This document shows positions 8,167 to 15,890 of a DNA stretch of 64,000 nucleotides, piece by piece (the stretch's first letter is position 1; each line of letters opens with the position of its first letter). The notes below the pieces were generated by a model. It made no database searches. It was given only the letters and a program-made list of their open reading frames with translations, and was not told the DNA's origin. Position numbers and translations under genes: made by a program. The DNA lies in NCBI RefSeq assembly GCF_013409865.1, contig NZ_JACCBM010000001.1:1054001-1118000 (forward strand). Direction: 5' to 3'. Origin of the DNA: Herbiconiux flava (GTDB taxonomy: Bacteria > Actinomycetota > Actinomycetes > Actinomycetales > Microbacteriaceae).

Positions 8167-8183
8167 GCTCCCCGACCGCTGTT

Positions 8184-8218
8184 CGTTCTGCGGACACGAC
8201 GGGTGCGTTTTGTGGACA
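8184..8218 (+). promoter_or_regulatory. Paired direct repeats, possible AraC binding sites
   Basis: CGTTCTGCGGACA (8184-8196) and CGTTTTGTGGACA (8206-8218) agree at 11 of 13 positions and are exactly 22 bp apart, about two helical turns. Tandem direct half-sites at this spacing are the usual arrangement for AraC-family dimers. They sit between the AraC gene and the small gene at 8279, about 60 bp before its start. Confidence 0.5.
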
Positions 8219-8278
8219 GAAGGAGCATTCTCCCAGCCCGCATCCACTCGAATGGATCCACCGACCCGAGGAGGTGCC

Positions 8279-8650
8279 GTGCCGTTCCGCACGCAGGAGA
8301 TCCTGACGCAGTGGCTCGAGGACTTCCTCGCCGCCGGCCGAGCGATCGAGGGCACCGTGGAGGTGCTCCGCCAGGACGGCGCCGACGGGGCCGACACCGG
8401 TCTCGTGGTGATCGAGCTGGCGAACGCGCCCACCACCCTCTACCTCGAGCCGGTCGCGCCCGGCGACCCGCGCTGGTCGATCACCTTCCTCGCCCGCGAC
8501 GTCGACGCGGCCCGGTCGCCCGACCGCGTCTCCGCCCTGGCGGCCGAGCTCGCCGTGATCGCGGAGCTCTGCCGGCACCTCGAGGCGCTCTCGGCCTCAT
8601 GGGACGCCCCCGACCTCCGCCCGAGCGGCGGCCGCCCGGCCCTCCTCTGA
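8279..8650 (+). CDS. Small conserved hypothetical protein (paralog of 406-768)
   Basis: A 123-residue soluble acidic protein with no signal peptide. GAGGAGG lies just before the GTG at 8279. It begins VPFRTQEILTQWLEDFL and shares DTGLVV and YLEPVAPGDPRW with the protein at 406-768, then a helical segment ELAVIAELCRHLE. The C-terminal 20 residues are Pro/Gly/Ser-rich and differ. No catalytic motif or named domain is recognised. It follows the AraC gene with candidate AraC sites in front, so it may be the regulated target; that is inference. Confidence 0.75.
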   Translation: MPFRTQEILTQWLEDFLAAGRAIEGTVEVLRQDGADGADTGLVVIELANAPTTLYLEPVAPGDPRWSITFLARDVDAARSPDRVSALAAELAVIAELCRHLEALSASWDAPDLRPSGGRPALL

Positions 8651-8671
8651 CCCGCCCTCGGACGACGATGC

Positions 8672-8719
8672 TTGACAGGCCTGGCTAATGGGATTAGCTT
8701 TGGGCTAACAACATTAGCC
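8672..8719 (+). promoter_or_regulatory. Hydrolase-tetR promoter with TetR-type operator
   Basis: TTGACA (8672-8677) and TAGCTT (8695-8700) are 17 bp apart. Overlapping the -10 is a nested inverted repeat: outer arms GGCTAATG (8683-8690) and CATTAGCC (8712-8719), perfect over 8 bp, and inner arms TTAGC (8694-8698) and GCTAA (8704-8708). The dyad is well placed for repression by the TetR protein encoded at 9593-10165. Confidence 0.75.
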
Positions 8720-8745
8720 AGAGCATCCATCGCCGGGAGGCAGCC

Positions 8746-9600
8746 ATGACCGAGTACCTCACCCTCGACGAGGGCGCCATCGCGTACGACCTCAGCGGAA
8801 CGGGCCCGCTCGTCGTGCTCGCCCACGGCATGGGCGACAGCCGCCACTCGTACCGCTTCGTGGTGCCCGCCCTCGTCGCCGCCGGCTACCGGGTCGCGAA
8901 CGTCGACCTCCGTGGCTGCGGCGAGTCGAGCACCGGTTGGGCCGGCTACAGCCGCACCGACATCGCCGGCGACCTCGTCGCCCTCGTCCGCCACCTCGGC
9001 GGCCCCGCCGTGATCGTGGGCCAGTCGATCAGCGGGGGAGCGGCGACCATCGCCGCGGCCACCGCGCCCGAGCTGATCGTCGGGCTCGCCGAGCTCGCGC
9101 CGTTCACCCGCGCGCAGTCGGTCGACCTCGGCGGCCTCCTCCGAAATAGGAACCACCGCGCGGGCACGGTGCAGCTCGCCAAGGTCATGATGACCGGCAG
9201 CCTGAAGGCCTGGCTCGCCTACCTCGAGCTCGCGATCCCCACGAAGCCCGCCGACTGGGCCGCGGAGCGTGCGCGTATCGAGACGTCCCTCGGCCAGCCG
9301 GAGCGGATGGCCGTCCTCAAGGCCATGACGAAGACCACCCCGGCCGACGCCGGCGCCCAGCTCGCGAACGTGCGCTGCCGCGTGCTCGTGATCGAGGGTG
9401 GGGCCGACCCCGACTGGGCCCGTCCCGAGGAGGAGGGTCAGCGCATCCTGGCCGACCTGCCCACCGGGCTCGGCGAGCTCGCGGTGATCGACGGTGCCGG
9501 GCACTACCCGCACACCGAGACCCCCGACGCCGTGGTCGCGCTGCTGCTGCCCTTCCTCGCCGCGACGCTCAGCCCCGCCACCCTGGGCGACCGTGCCTAG
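8746..9600 (+). CDS. Alpha/beta hydrolase
   Basis: A 284-residue soluble alpha/beta-hydrolase fold protein. Oxyanion-loop motif VLAHGMGDSRHSY (about residues 24-36), nucleophile elbow VGQSISGG (about 89-96) with Ser in GQSIS, acid in IEGGADPDW, and the catalytic His in GAGHYPHTE near residue 252. Substrate is unknown: this family includes esterases, epoxide hydrolases and haloperoxidase-like enzymes. GGGAGG precedes the ATG. It overlaps the tetR start by 8 bp and is presumably co-regulated with it from the operator at 8683-8719, so it may detoxify the TetR ligand. Confidence 0.85.
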   Translation: MTEYLTLDEGAIAYDLSGTGPLVVLAHGMGDSRHSYRFVVPALVAAGYRVANVDLRGCGESSTGWAGYSRTDIAGDLVALVRHLGGPAVIVGQSISGGAATIAAATAPELIVGLAELAPFTRAQSVDLGGLLRNRNHRAGTVQLAKVMMTGSLKAWLAYLELAIPTKPADWAAERARIETSLGQPERMAVLKAMTKTTPADAGAQLANVRCRVLVIEGGADPDWARPEEEGQRILADLPTGLGELAVIDGAGHYPHTETPDAVVALLLPFLAATLSPATLGDRA

Positions 9601-10165
9601 GGCCGGTCTCGACGCCGCCAGCGTCACCGAGGCGGCGGCCGACCTGGCCGACGAGCTCGGGCTGGGGCAGCTCAGCATGAGCCTCGTCGCCGAGCGCCTC
9701 GGCGTGAAGACCCCTTCGCTGTACAAGCACGTCGACGGCCTGGCCTCGTTGACGCATCGCATCGCGGTGCTCGGCGCCACCGAGGTGGGCGACCGCCTTC
9801 GCGACGCGATGCAGGGCGTCTCGGGAGGGGAGGCGCTCACAGCGGCCGCGCAGGCGCTCCGCCGCTTCGTGAAGGAGCATCCGGGGCGCTATGCGGCCAC
9901 CACCGGAGCCCGGCCGGCCGGCCCCGACGACCCCCTGGCGCCGGCCCTCGGCCGCACCCTCACATCGCTCGAGGCGGTGCTGCGCGGCTACGGTCTCGAC
10001 GACGCCGACCGCATCCACGCGCTCCGGATGCTCCGCAGCGTGCTGCACGGCTTCGCCACCCTCGAGGCGGCCGACGGCTTCCAGATCGACACCGACGTCG
10101 ACGACAGCTTCCTCTGGCTGATCGACTTCGTCGATGGAGGGCTGCGCGCCCGCGCCTCGTCCTGA
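9593..10165 (+). CDS. TetR-family transcriptional regulator (WHG-type C-terminus)
   Basis: A 190-residue repressor. The N-terminal helix-turn-helix contains LGLGQLSMSLVAERLGVKTPSLYKHVDGLASL. The C-terminal part has YAATTGARPAGPDDPLAPAL and LRSVLHGFATLE, the pattern of TetR proteins with a WHG domain. The GTG at 9593 overlaps the hydrolase stop and places the helix-turn-helix at the usual distance from the N-terminus. It probably represses its own operon through the GGCTAATG...CATTAGCC dyad. It is followed, tail to tail, by an MFS gene 21 bp away. Confidence 0.85.
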   Translation: MPRAGLDAASVTEAAADLADELGLGQLSMSLVAERLGVKTPSLYKHVDGLASLTHRIAVLGATEVGDRLRDAMQGVSGGEALTAAAQALRRFVKEHPGRYAATTGARPAGPDDPLAPALGRTLTSLEAVLRGYGLDDADRIHALRMLRSVLHGFATLEAADGFQIDTDVDDSFLWLIDFVDGGLRARASS

Positions 10166-10186
10166 CAGCCCTCCCGACCGCCCGGT

Positions 10187-11602
10187 TCAGCGGCGTCGCC
10201 GCAGGAACACCGCCACGAGGATCGCGGTCGCCACGGCGATCGCCGCGTTCACCCCGATGGCGCTCCGGATGCCCGGCAGCAGCGTCGCGCCGGCGAACGC
10301 CGTGACGATCGCCGCCATGACCGGCGTGCCGAGCGCGATGCCGACCTGCTGGCTCAGGGTGATCAGCCCCGTGGCGAGCCCCTGCTCACCGGCGGGCACG
10401 CCGGCCGTCGAGGAGACGGTGAAGGCGACGATCGCGACGAGGTTCGCGACGCCGCCGACGAACACCGCGGCGAGCAGCGGCACGATCCAGCCGGGGGAGT
10501 CCGTGACGAACGCGAGCGGCAGCGTGGCGGCGGCTTGCACGAGGAGCCCGGCGACGATCGCCGTCCGGGCGGAGGTGCGGCCGATGATCCGCGGGGCGAT
10601 CAGCCCGCCCACGACCGTCCCGACGCCGAGCCAGGCGAAGATCAGGCCCGTCGTGATGGCGCCGTAGTCGAGCACCTCCTGCAGGTAGAGAGTCAGCGGG
10701 AACACCATCGAGGTCCAGGTCGCGAACGCGACGAGCCCGGCGAGGTTGCCCCAGGCGATGTTCGGGCGGCGCAGGAGGGCCGGGGCGACCAGCGGCTCGG
10801 CCACCCGCGACTCGATGCGGAGGAACACCGCGATCAGCACGGCCGCGACGAGCACGGCACCCCAGGCGAAGGGATCGCCCCATCCCTTCTGCCCGGCCGT
10901 CGTGATGCCGGAGACCAGGCTGACGAGGGCGAGGGTGACGGTGACCGCGCCGGGGGCGTCGAGCCGGGGGCGCCGCCCGGCCCTCGTCTCCGTCAGCACG
11001 AACGGCGCGACGATCAGCACCGCGACGGCGACCACGACGTTGACGTAGAAGGCCCACCGCCAGGAGACGGTGCCCGTGAGGAGCCCGCCGAGCGCGGCAC
11101 CGATCGTGAACCCGGCTGCCATCAGCGCACCCGAGAGACCGAGCACGCGGGAGCGGGCGGGGCCTTCGGGGAACATGGTCGTCAGCAGGGCCAGCGCCGC
11201 CGGGGTGACCATCGCGGTCGCGAGCCCCTGACCGACGCGGGCACCGAGAAGGGTCGCCGGATCCGCCGCGAGGCCCGCGACCAGGGAGGAGGCGCCGAGC
11301 AGTGCGATCCCGATCAGGAACAGGCGCCGACGGCCGACGAGGTCGGCCACCCGGCCGAAGAACAGCGTGAACCCGGCGGCGCAGAGCGCGAACGCGGTCA
11401 CGATCCACTGCAGCTCGGCCGTGCCGAACCCGAGGTCGGCGCCGATGCGGGGGAGGGCGACGCCGAGGATGGAGAAGTCGACGGCCAGCGTGAAGTTCGC
11501 GGTCAGCAGCACGATCACGGCTGCGCGCATCCGCACCGGCGGTCGCTCGCGGCCGGAGGACGCCGGGACGGTGACCGAGGTGGCCCGGTCCGCGGGCGTC
11601 AT
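10187..11602 (-). CDS. MFS drug transporter, 14-segment DHA2 type
   Basis: A 471-residue membrane protein with about 14 hydrophobic segments. N-terminal landmarks of the EmrB/QacA group are FSILGVALPRIGADLGF (about residues 43-59), GRVADLVGRRRLFLIG between segments 2 and 3, and GLSGALMAAGFTIGAALGGLLTG (motif C, typical of antiporters). Drug export driven by protons is the likely role. It overlaps the upstream reductase gene by 4 bp and is last in an arsR-reductase-MFS set. The substrate is probably whatever the ArsR protein or reductase responds to. Confidence 0.87.
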   Translation of the reverse strand: MTPADRATSVTVPASSGRERPPVRMRAAVIVLLTANFTLAVDFSILGVALPRIGADLGFGTAELQWIVTAFALCAAGFTLFFGRVADLVGRRRLFLIGIALLGASSLVAGLAADPATLLGARVGQGLATAMVTPAALALLTTMFPEGPARSRVLGLSGALMAAGFTIGAALGGLLTGTVSWRWAFYVNVVVAVAVLIVAPFVLTETRAGRRPRLDAPGAVTVTLALVSLVSGITTAGQKGWGDPFAWGAVLVAAVLIAVFLRIESRVAEPLVAPALLRRPNIAWGNLAGLVAFATWTSMVFPLTLYLQEVLDYGAITTGLIFAWLGVGTVVGGLIAPRIIGRTSARTAIVAGLLVQAAATLPLAFVTDSPGWIVPLLAAVFVGGVANLVAIVAFTVSSTAGVPAGEQGLATGLITLSQQVGIALGTPVMAAIVTAFAGATLLPGIRSAIGVNAAIAVATAILVAVFLRRRR

Positions 11603-12267
11603 CGCGTCACCTCGAGGGCCGGGAGGTGGAAGGCCACCTCCACCGCGAGCAGACCGGCAGCCCGCTCCGCGTCGTCCAGGTGGGCCGGCCCGTAGGTGAT
11701 GACCGGCTCGAGCACCTCGTAGCCGACGAACTCGAGCATCCCGCGGTGGATGTGGAACAGGAAGCGGTCGATGTCACCGAACGCTCCGTCGGGGGCGAAT
11801 GCCTCGGCCGGCCCGCCCGTGGTGGTGAGCACGACGGCACGCCGTCCGGCGAGCCGGGCGGTCTCGAACAGGCCGGCGTCACCGCCGGCGACGCCGCCCA
11901 TCACGAACACCCGGTCCAGCCAGCCCTTGAGGATGGCCGGCACCGAGAACCACCAGAGCGGGAAGGACAGCACGAGCAGGTCTGCGGCCAGCACCCGGTC
12001 GAGATCGGCCCGCACCTCCTCGGCGAGGGTGCCCTCCCGCACGGCGGCCCACTGTTCACGCTGGGGTTTGAACGGCCCGTCGACCGGCGCGAATTCGCCT
12101 CGGTCGAGCACCGGGTCCCAGCCCCGGGCGTACAGGTCGAGGAGCTCGACGACCCAGCCGTCGGCCTCCAGGGTCCGGCGCGCTCGATGCGCCTGGGCGG
12201 TGCTGAACGAGGAGGGCTCGGGATGAGCGTGCACGATCAGCGCGGTCGGAGGAGTGGTGTCAGTCAC
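11599..12267 (-). CDS. NAD(P)H:quinone reductase-like flavoprotein
   Basis: A 222-residue flavodoxin-fold protein of the NQO1/KefF/MdaB family. Signals are ALIVHAHPEPSSFSTAQ at the N-terminus (FMN/FAD phosphate loop), FPLWWFSVPAILKGWLDRVF (about residues 100-119) and TTGGPAEAF. It probably carries out two-electron reduction of quinones or nitro compounds using NAD(P)H. The start ATG at 12267 lies just downstream, on the minus strand, of a palindrome in the 40-bp gap after arsR. Pairing with an MFS exporter suggests a xenobiotic or quinone stress response. Confidence 0.85.
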   Translation of the reverse strand: MTDTTPPTALIVHAHPEPSSFSTAQAHRARRTLEADGWVVELLDLYARGWDPVLDRGEFAPVDGPFKPQREQWAAVREGTLAEEVRADLDRVLAADLLVLSFPLWWFSVPAILKGWLDRVFVMGGVAGGDAGLFETARLAGRRAVVLTTTGGPAEAFAPDGAFGDIDRFLFHIHRGMLEFVGYEVLEPVITYGPAHLDDAERAAGLLAVEVAFHLPALEVTR

Positions 12268-12274
12268 CCCGACA

Positions 12275-12306
12275 ACATATCGTTAAAACGCGATGCGTTG
12301 ATATGT
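12275..12306. promoter_or_regulatory. Nested palindrome between arsR and the reductase gene
   Basis: Outer arms ACATATC (12275-12281) and GATATGT (12300-12306) are perfect over 7 bp; inside lie AACGC and GCGTT arms around GAT. This AT-rich dyad fills the gap between the arsR stop and the reductase start and is a good candidate operator, for ArsR or another regulator. Confidence 0.6.
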
Positions 12307-12307
12307 A

Positions 12308-12655
12308 CTAGATCGAGCCCGACCCGGCGGCACCGGTGACGGCGTCACCGACCTGCTTCATCCGCTCCTCGTCGAGCCGATAGTGGGTGTACTTCCCCAC
12401 CCGGGTCGGATGCACGAGGCCCGCGCGCTCCAGCGTCGCCATGTACGACGAGACGGTGGACTGCGCGAGGCCGCTCTTGGCCTGGATGTGGCTGACGCAG
12501 GCGCCCACCTCGGCGCGGTCGGCGATCGGGTCGTAGTCGGCGAACGCGGCCTCGGGGTCGCGCAGCCAGCCGACGATCTCCAGGCGCACCGGATTCGACA
12601 GCGCCTTCAGCGCGTCGACCAGCGCCTCGGCCGGAATCGGCACTCCATCCACCAT
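12308..12655 (-). CDS. ArsR-family winged-helix repressor
   Basis: A 115-residue ArsR/SmtB-type regulator: ALKALSNPVRLEIVGWL (about residues 15-31), recognition region KSGLAQSTVSSYMATLERAGLV, wing VGKYTHYRLDEE. Only one Cys (about residue 52, GACVSH) is visible, before the recognition helix, so the classic two-Cys arsenic or cadmium site is absent and a redox or organic signal is more likely. Its own promoter region carries an imperfect dyad (12671-12700). It heads a minus-strand group with the reductase and the MFS exporter. Confidence 0.85.
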   Translation of the reverse strand: MVDGVPIPAEALVDALKALSNPVRLEIVGWLRDPEAAFADYDPIADRAEVGACVSHIQAKSGLAQSTVSSYMATLERAGLVHPTRVGKYTHYRLDEERMKQVGDAVTGAAGSGSI

Positions 12656-12670
12656 GTCACCCGCCTCTTT

Positions 12671-12700
12671 CCCATCTACGGATCACTCTATGTCGATGGG
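12671..12700. promoter_or_regulatory. arsR promoter dyad
   Basis: CCCATCTAC (12671-12679) and GTCGATGGG (12692-12700) are inverted arms matching at 8 of 9 positions. The centre holds TAGAGT on the minus strand (12690-12685), a good -10 for arsR. An operator centred on the -10 fits ArsR autorepression. Confidence 0.55.
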
Positions 12701-12747
12701 TGGAGCGAAATGACGACGGGCGGATCGAGCAGGTTCGAATCGGCGTC

Positions 12748-12806
12748 TTGACACGCTCCGAAGCGTGTGGCAGTTTTACCTAGAACGTTTCAGATGAAAC
12801 GTTTCA
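12748..12806 (+). promoter_or_regulatory. CUT2 sugar operon control region
   Basis: TTGACA (12748-12753) overlaps a perfect inverted repeat ACACGCT-ccga-AGCGTGT (12751-12768). Further on, TGAAACGTTTCA (12795-12806) is a perfect 12-bp palindrome of LacI-family operator type, and a second half-site GAACGTTTC lies at 12783-12791. No convincing -10 is found at 17 bp. The LacI protein encoded inside the operon (19040-20038) is the likely ligand of the TGAAACGTTTCA site. Confidence 0.65.
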
Positions 12807-12830
12807 GATCACGAACGACGAGGTTCATCG

Positions 12831-13658
12831 ATGGTTCCCTCCGCACCCGGAACGCAGCCGGCCACCCCCGACGTGGCCCTTCAGGCCAGCAGCATCTCCC
12901 GCCGCTACGGCGCCGTCGTCGCTCTCGCCGACGCGTCGATGACACTGCGCCGCGGCGAGGTCATGGGCCTCGTCGGCGACAACGGCGCGGGCAAGTCGAC
13001 CTTCCTCAAGGTGCTCTCGGGCGCCGTCGTCCCTGACGGCGGGGAGATGGTGGTGGGTGGCTCGCCCGTGAGCTTCCGCCGCCCCTCCGACGCGCTCGAG
13101 GCGGGAATCGAGACCGTCTACCAGGACCTCGCCCTCGTCGACACCATGTCGGCCGTGCAGAACGTCTACCTCGGCCGCGAGGAGCTCTCGAAGAACCCCT
13201 TCCTGCGCCTGCTCAACGTCGTGAACGACGGCGGCATGCGCAAGCGCTCGCGGGAGGTGCTCTCCGAGCTCGGCGTCGGAATCCAGTCGGTCAACGTCTC
13301 GGTGAAGGGCATGTCGGGCGGTCAGCGCCAGTGCCTCGCCATCGCCCGGGCGCTGCTCTGGGGTCGCCAGATCGTCATCCTCGACGAGCCGACCGCCGCC
13401 CTGGGCGTGCGGGAGTCGGCCCAGGTGCTCGAGCTGATCGGCCGCCTCCGCGACCACGGCGTCAGCGTCATCCTGGTCAGCCACAACATGCAGCAGCTCG
13501 TCCAGGTCGCCGACCGGGTGACCGTGATGCGCCTCGGCCGCACCATCGCCACCCGTGACGTCGCCGACGTCACCCCCGAGGGCATCGTGGGCCTGATCAC
13601 CGGCGCCGTGCCGGCCGACGTCGCCACCCCCGAGGACACCTCGTCCGTCGTCCACTGA
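12831..13658 (+). CDS. Sugar ABC transporter ATP-binding protein, single-domain CUT2 type
   Basis: A 275-residue ABC ATPase: Walker A GDNGAGKST (residues 49-57), signature MSGGQRQ (161-167), Walker B IVILDEPTA (181-189), switch VSHNM. Most CUT2 importers have a fused double ATPase (RbsA); this one has a single domain, as in FrcA-like systems, and would act as a homodimer with the two permeases at 14871 and 15887. It is the first gene of the operon, about 25 bp after the LacI-type operator. The ATG at 12831 has a weak ribosome site (GAGG). Confidence 0.88.
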   Translation: MVPSAPGTQPATPDVALQASSISRRYGAVVALADASMTLRRGEVMGLVGDNGAGKSTFLKVLSGAVVPDGGEMVVGGSPVSFRRPSDALEAGIETVYQDLALVDTMSAVQNVYLGREELSKNPFLRLLNVVNDGGMRKRSREVLSELGVGIQSVNVSVKGMSGGQRQCLAIARALLWGRQIVILDEPTAALGVRESAQVLELIGRLRDHGVSVILVSHNMQQLVQVADRVTVMRLGRTIATRDVADVTPEGIVGLITGAVPADVATPEDTSSVVH

Positions 13659-13728
13659 CGGTCCCCCCCAGCCACCACCGCGCACCACCCCTGCAATCCC
13701 TACCCATCTCACTGAGGAGAACACTGCA

Positions 13729-14820
13729 ATGACGCACTTCACCCGCGGGCGCCTCGCCCGATTCGGACTGGTCGGCGTGGCCGCCGCCGGTCTCCTGCTC
13801 ACCGGCTGCAGCACGGTCGGCAGCACCTCCGACGCCGGCTCGACCGGCGCCGCCGACGACGGCACCTTCACCGTCGGCTTCGCCGTGGGCGGCCAGCCCG
13901 ACGCCGACTGGCAGGACCTCCAGGGCGACGTCGCCGAGGGCCTCGCGAAGCAGCGCGGCTGGGACTTCGTCGAGCTGAGCAACGACAACAGCGAGGCGAC
14001 GGCCACCAAGAACGCCGACATCTTCATCCAGAAGGGCGTCGACGTCGTGATGATGTTCAACGGGCAGCCCTCGGCCAACCCGGTCATCGCCAAGAAGTAC
14101 GAGGCGGCGGGCATCCCGGTCGTCACCTTCGACATCGCCCAGCCCGGCTGGTACTTCGTCGGCGTCGACAACGCGGCCGCCGGCACCGACGGCGGCACCC
14201 GACTCGGCGAGCTCGCGAAGGAGAAGTGGGACTGCAAGGTCGACCTGGTCATCTCGGCCGAGGGCACCGCCGCCGGCCAGATCAACACCTGGCGCACCGG
14301 CAACGCCCGCGACGCCGTCAAGGAGACCTGCCCCGACATCCCCGAGGGCAACTACGTCTCCTACGAGGCCGACGGCAACCTCACCACCTCGCTCGCGAAC
14401 GCCCCCGGCATCTTCGCCGCCCACCCCGACGCGAAGAACATCCTCGTCGTCGGCCTGAACGACCAGGCCGTGGTCGGCGCCCTCCAGGCCGCCACCCAGC
14501 TGGGCCGCGACGGCTCGATCATGGGCTGGGGCCAGGACGGCGGGCTCATCACCGGGCCGAACGTCGACCCGAACCTCGTCGGCAGCGTGATGTACTTCCT
14601 CGAGGGCTACCCGGCCGGTGCCTTCGAGATCGCCGACGAGATCGCCGCCGGCAACGCCCCGGCCGTGAAGGACACGGGCGATGACGCAGCCGTCAGCGTG
14701 CAGCCCTGCGCCGTCACCGCGGACGAGGCGGCGGAGATCCCCTCCATCGACCAGCGCGTCTCCGAGCTCGCCGACGCCCCCAAGGGGACGACGGAGTACG
14801 ACCTCTACTGCAAGTCCTGA
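13729..14820 (+). CDS. Sugar ABC transporter substrate-binding lipoprotein (CUT2)
   Basis: A 363-residue lipoprotein (lipobox LTGC, Cys25) of the ribose-binding-protein-like Peripla_BP_4 family: TVGFAVGGQPDADWQDLQGDVAEGLAK near the N-terminus, then IQKGVDVVMMFNGQPSANPVIAKKYEAAGIPVVTFD, the usual first-lobe pattern. The second lobe has ILVVGLNDQAVVGALQAA. The ligand is probably a free aldose or a small glycoside, judging from the GH42 and dehydrogenases in the operon. AGGAGA precedes the ATG at 13729. Confidence 0.88.
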   Translation: MTHFTRGRLARFGLVGVAAAGLLLTGCSTVGSTSDAGSTGAADDGTFTVGFAVGGQPDADWQDLQGDVAEGLAKQRGWDFVELSNDNSEATATKNADIFIQKGVDVVMMFNGQPSANPVIAKKYEAAGIPVVTFDIAQPGWYFVGVDNAAAGTDGGTRLGELAKEKWDCKVDLVISAEGTAAGQINTWRTGNARDAVKETCPDIPEGNYVSYEADGNLTTSLANAPGIFAAHPDAKNILVVGLNDQAVVGALQAATQLGRDGSIMGWGQDGGLITGPNVDPNLVGSVMYFLEGYPAGAFEIADEIAAGNAPAVKDTGDDAAVSVQPCAVTADEAAEIPSIDQRVSELADAPKGTTEYDLYCKS

Positions 14821-14870
14821 TCACCTCACGGTGACCCCCTGCCCGGATCAGCCCTGAACGGTACTGGAAC

Positions 14871-15890
14871 ATGACCACGTCACTCATCACCCCGGCCGAT
14901 CCGGCCGCACCCCGGAGTCCGGGCGGCCCCAACCGCCGCCCGGACTCCCGGGGGCTCCCCGTGAGCGCTCGCGACGCCCTCAGCATCGCGGGCGTCTGGA
15001 TCACCCTCATCATCGCCACCGCGATCGTGCGGCCCGACTTCCTCTCGACGCAGTCCCTCCTCGCGGTGACCTTCACGATGTCGATCTCCGGCATCCTCGC
15101 GGTGTCGCAGGCCATCATCGTCATCTCGGGCGGACTGCTCGACCTGAGCCTGCCGGTCTCGCTCATCCTCAGCGCCTGGGCGACGGTCACGGCACTGAAC
15201 AACGGCCTGCCGACGCCGGTCGCCGTGCTGATCGGCATCGTCACCGGCATGGCCTGGGGCCTGATCAACGCGCTGATCGTGGTGTTCGGCAAGCTGAACC
15301 CGATCATCGTCACCCTCGCCACCGGATTCGGCGGCCTGGCCGTGATGCTCATCTTCTTCAAGTCCGCCCAGATCCCGGCGGCGTCGGACCTGCGGCTCTA
15401 CGGCCTCGGCCGCTTCCTCGGCCTGCCGAACGTGTTCTGGCCGATGGTGATCGTGATCCTGCTGGGCGGACTGGCCTTCGCCTACACCCGCTGGGGTCGC
15501 CGCCTGATCGCGGTGGGCGGCAACGCGTCGGCCGCCAAGGCACGCGGCATCGACCTGCGCCGCATGCGCTTCGCCAGCTTCATCGGCGCCGGCGCCGTGG
15601 CGGGGCTCGCCGGGGTGATGTTCTCGGCGGTCACGCCCAGCTTCACGCCGGCCGCCGGGGCGGGCTTCCAGCTGATCGTCATCGGCGCGGTCATCCTCGC
15701 CGGCATCAGCCTCTCGGGCGGCAAGGGCAACCTGCTCGTGCTCCTGCTCTCGGTCGGCTTCTTCGCCACCATCCCCACCTCCATCGCCTTCTTCGGGCTC
15801 GCCCCCGCCTGGGCGCTCGTGTTCCAGGGGGCGCTGCTGATCATCGCCGTCGGGATCGACGGCTACCGACTGAAAAGGACGGCGCGATGA
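14871..15890 (+). CDS. CUT2 sugar ABC transporter permease 1
   Basis: A 339-residue permease of the BPD_transp_2 (RbsC-like) family with about 9-10 membrane segments. Signature GGLLDLSLPVSLILSAWATV is at about residues 88-107, and the cytoplasmic loop has RRLIAVGGNASAAKARGIDLRRMRFASFIGAGAVAGLAG. It overlaps permease 2 by 4 bp, and the two probably form a heterodimeric pore. A 40-residue hydrophilic N-terminal extension precedes the first segment. Confidence 0.88.
   Translation: MTTSLITPADPAAPRSPGGPNRRPDSRGLPVSARDALSIAGVWITLIIATAIVRPDFLSTQSLLAVTFTMSISGILAVSQAIIVISGGLLDLSLPVSLILSAWATVTALNNGLPTPVAVLIGIVTGMAWGLINALIVVFGKLNPIIVTLATGFGGLAVMLIFFKSAQIPAASDLRLYGLGRFLGLPNVFWPMVIVILLGGLAFAYTRWGRRLIAVGGNASAAKARGIDLRRMRFASFIGAGAVAGLAGVMFSAVTPSFTPAAGAGFQLIVIGAVILAGISLSGGKGNLLVLLLSVGFFATIPTSIAFFGLAPAWALVFQGALLIIAVGIDGYRLKRTAR

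Noticed and set aside
5428..8436. Minus-strand open frame of about 1,000 codons
   Set aside because: Antisense to aztD, the mannose synthase and the AraC gene, which all have clear family motifs; no domain in the antisense product.
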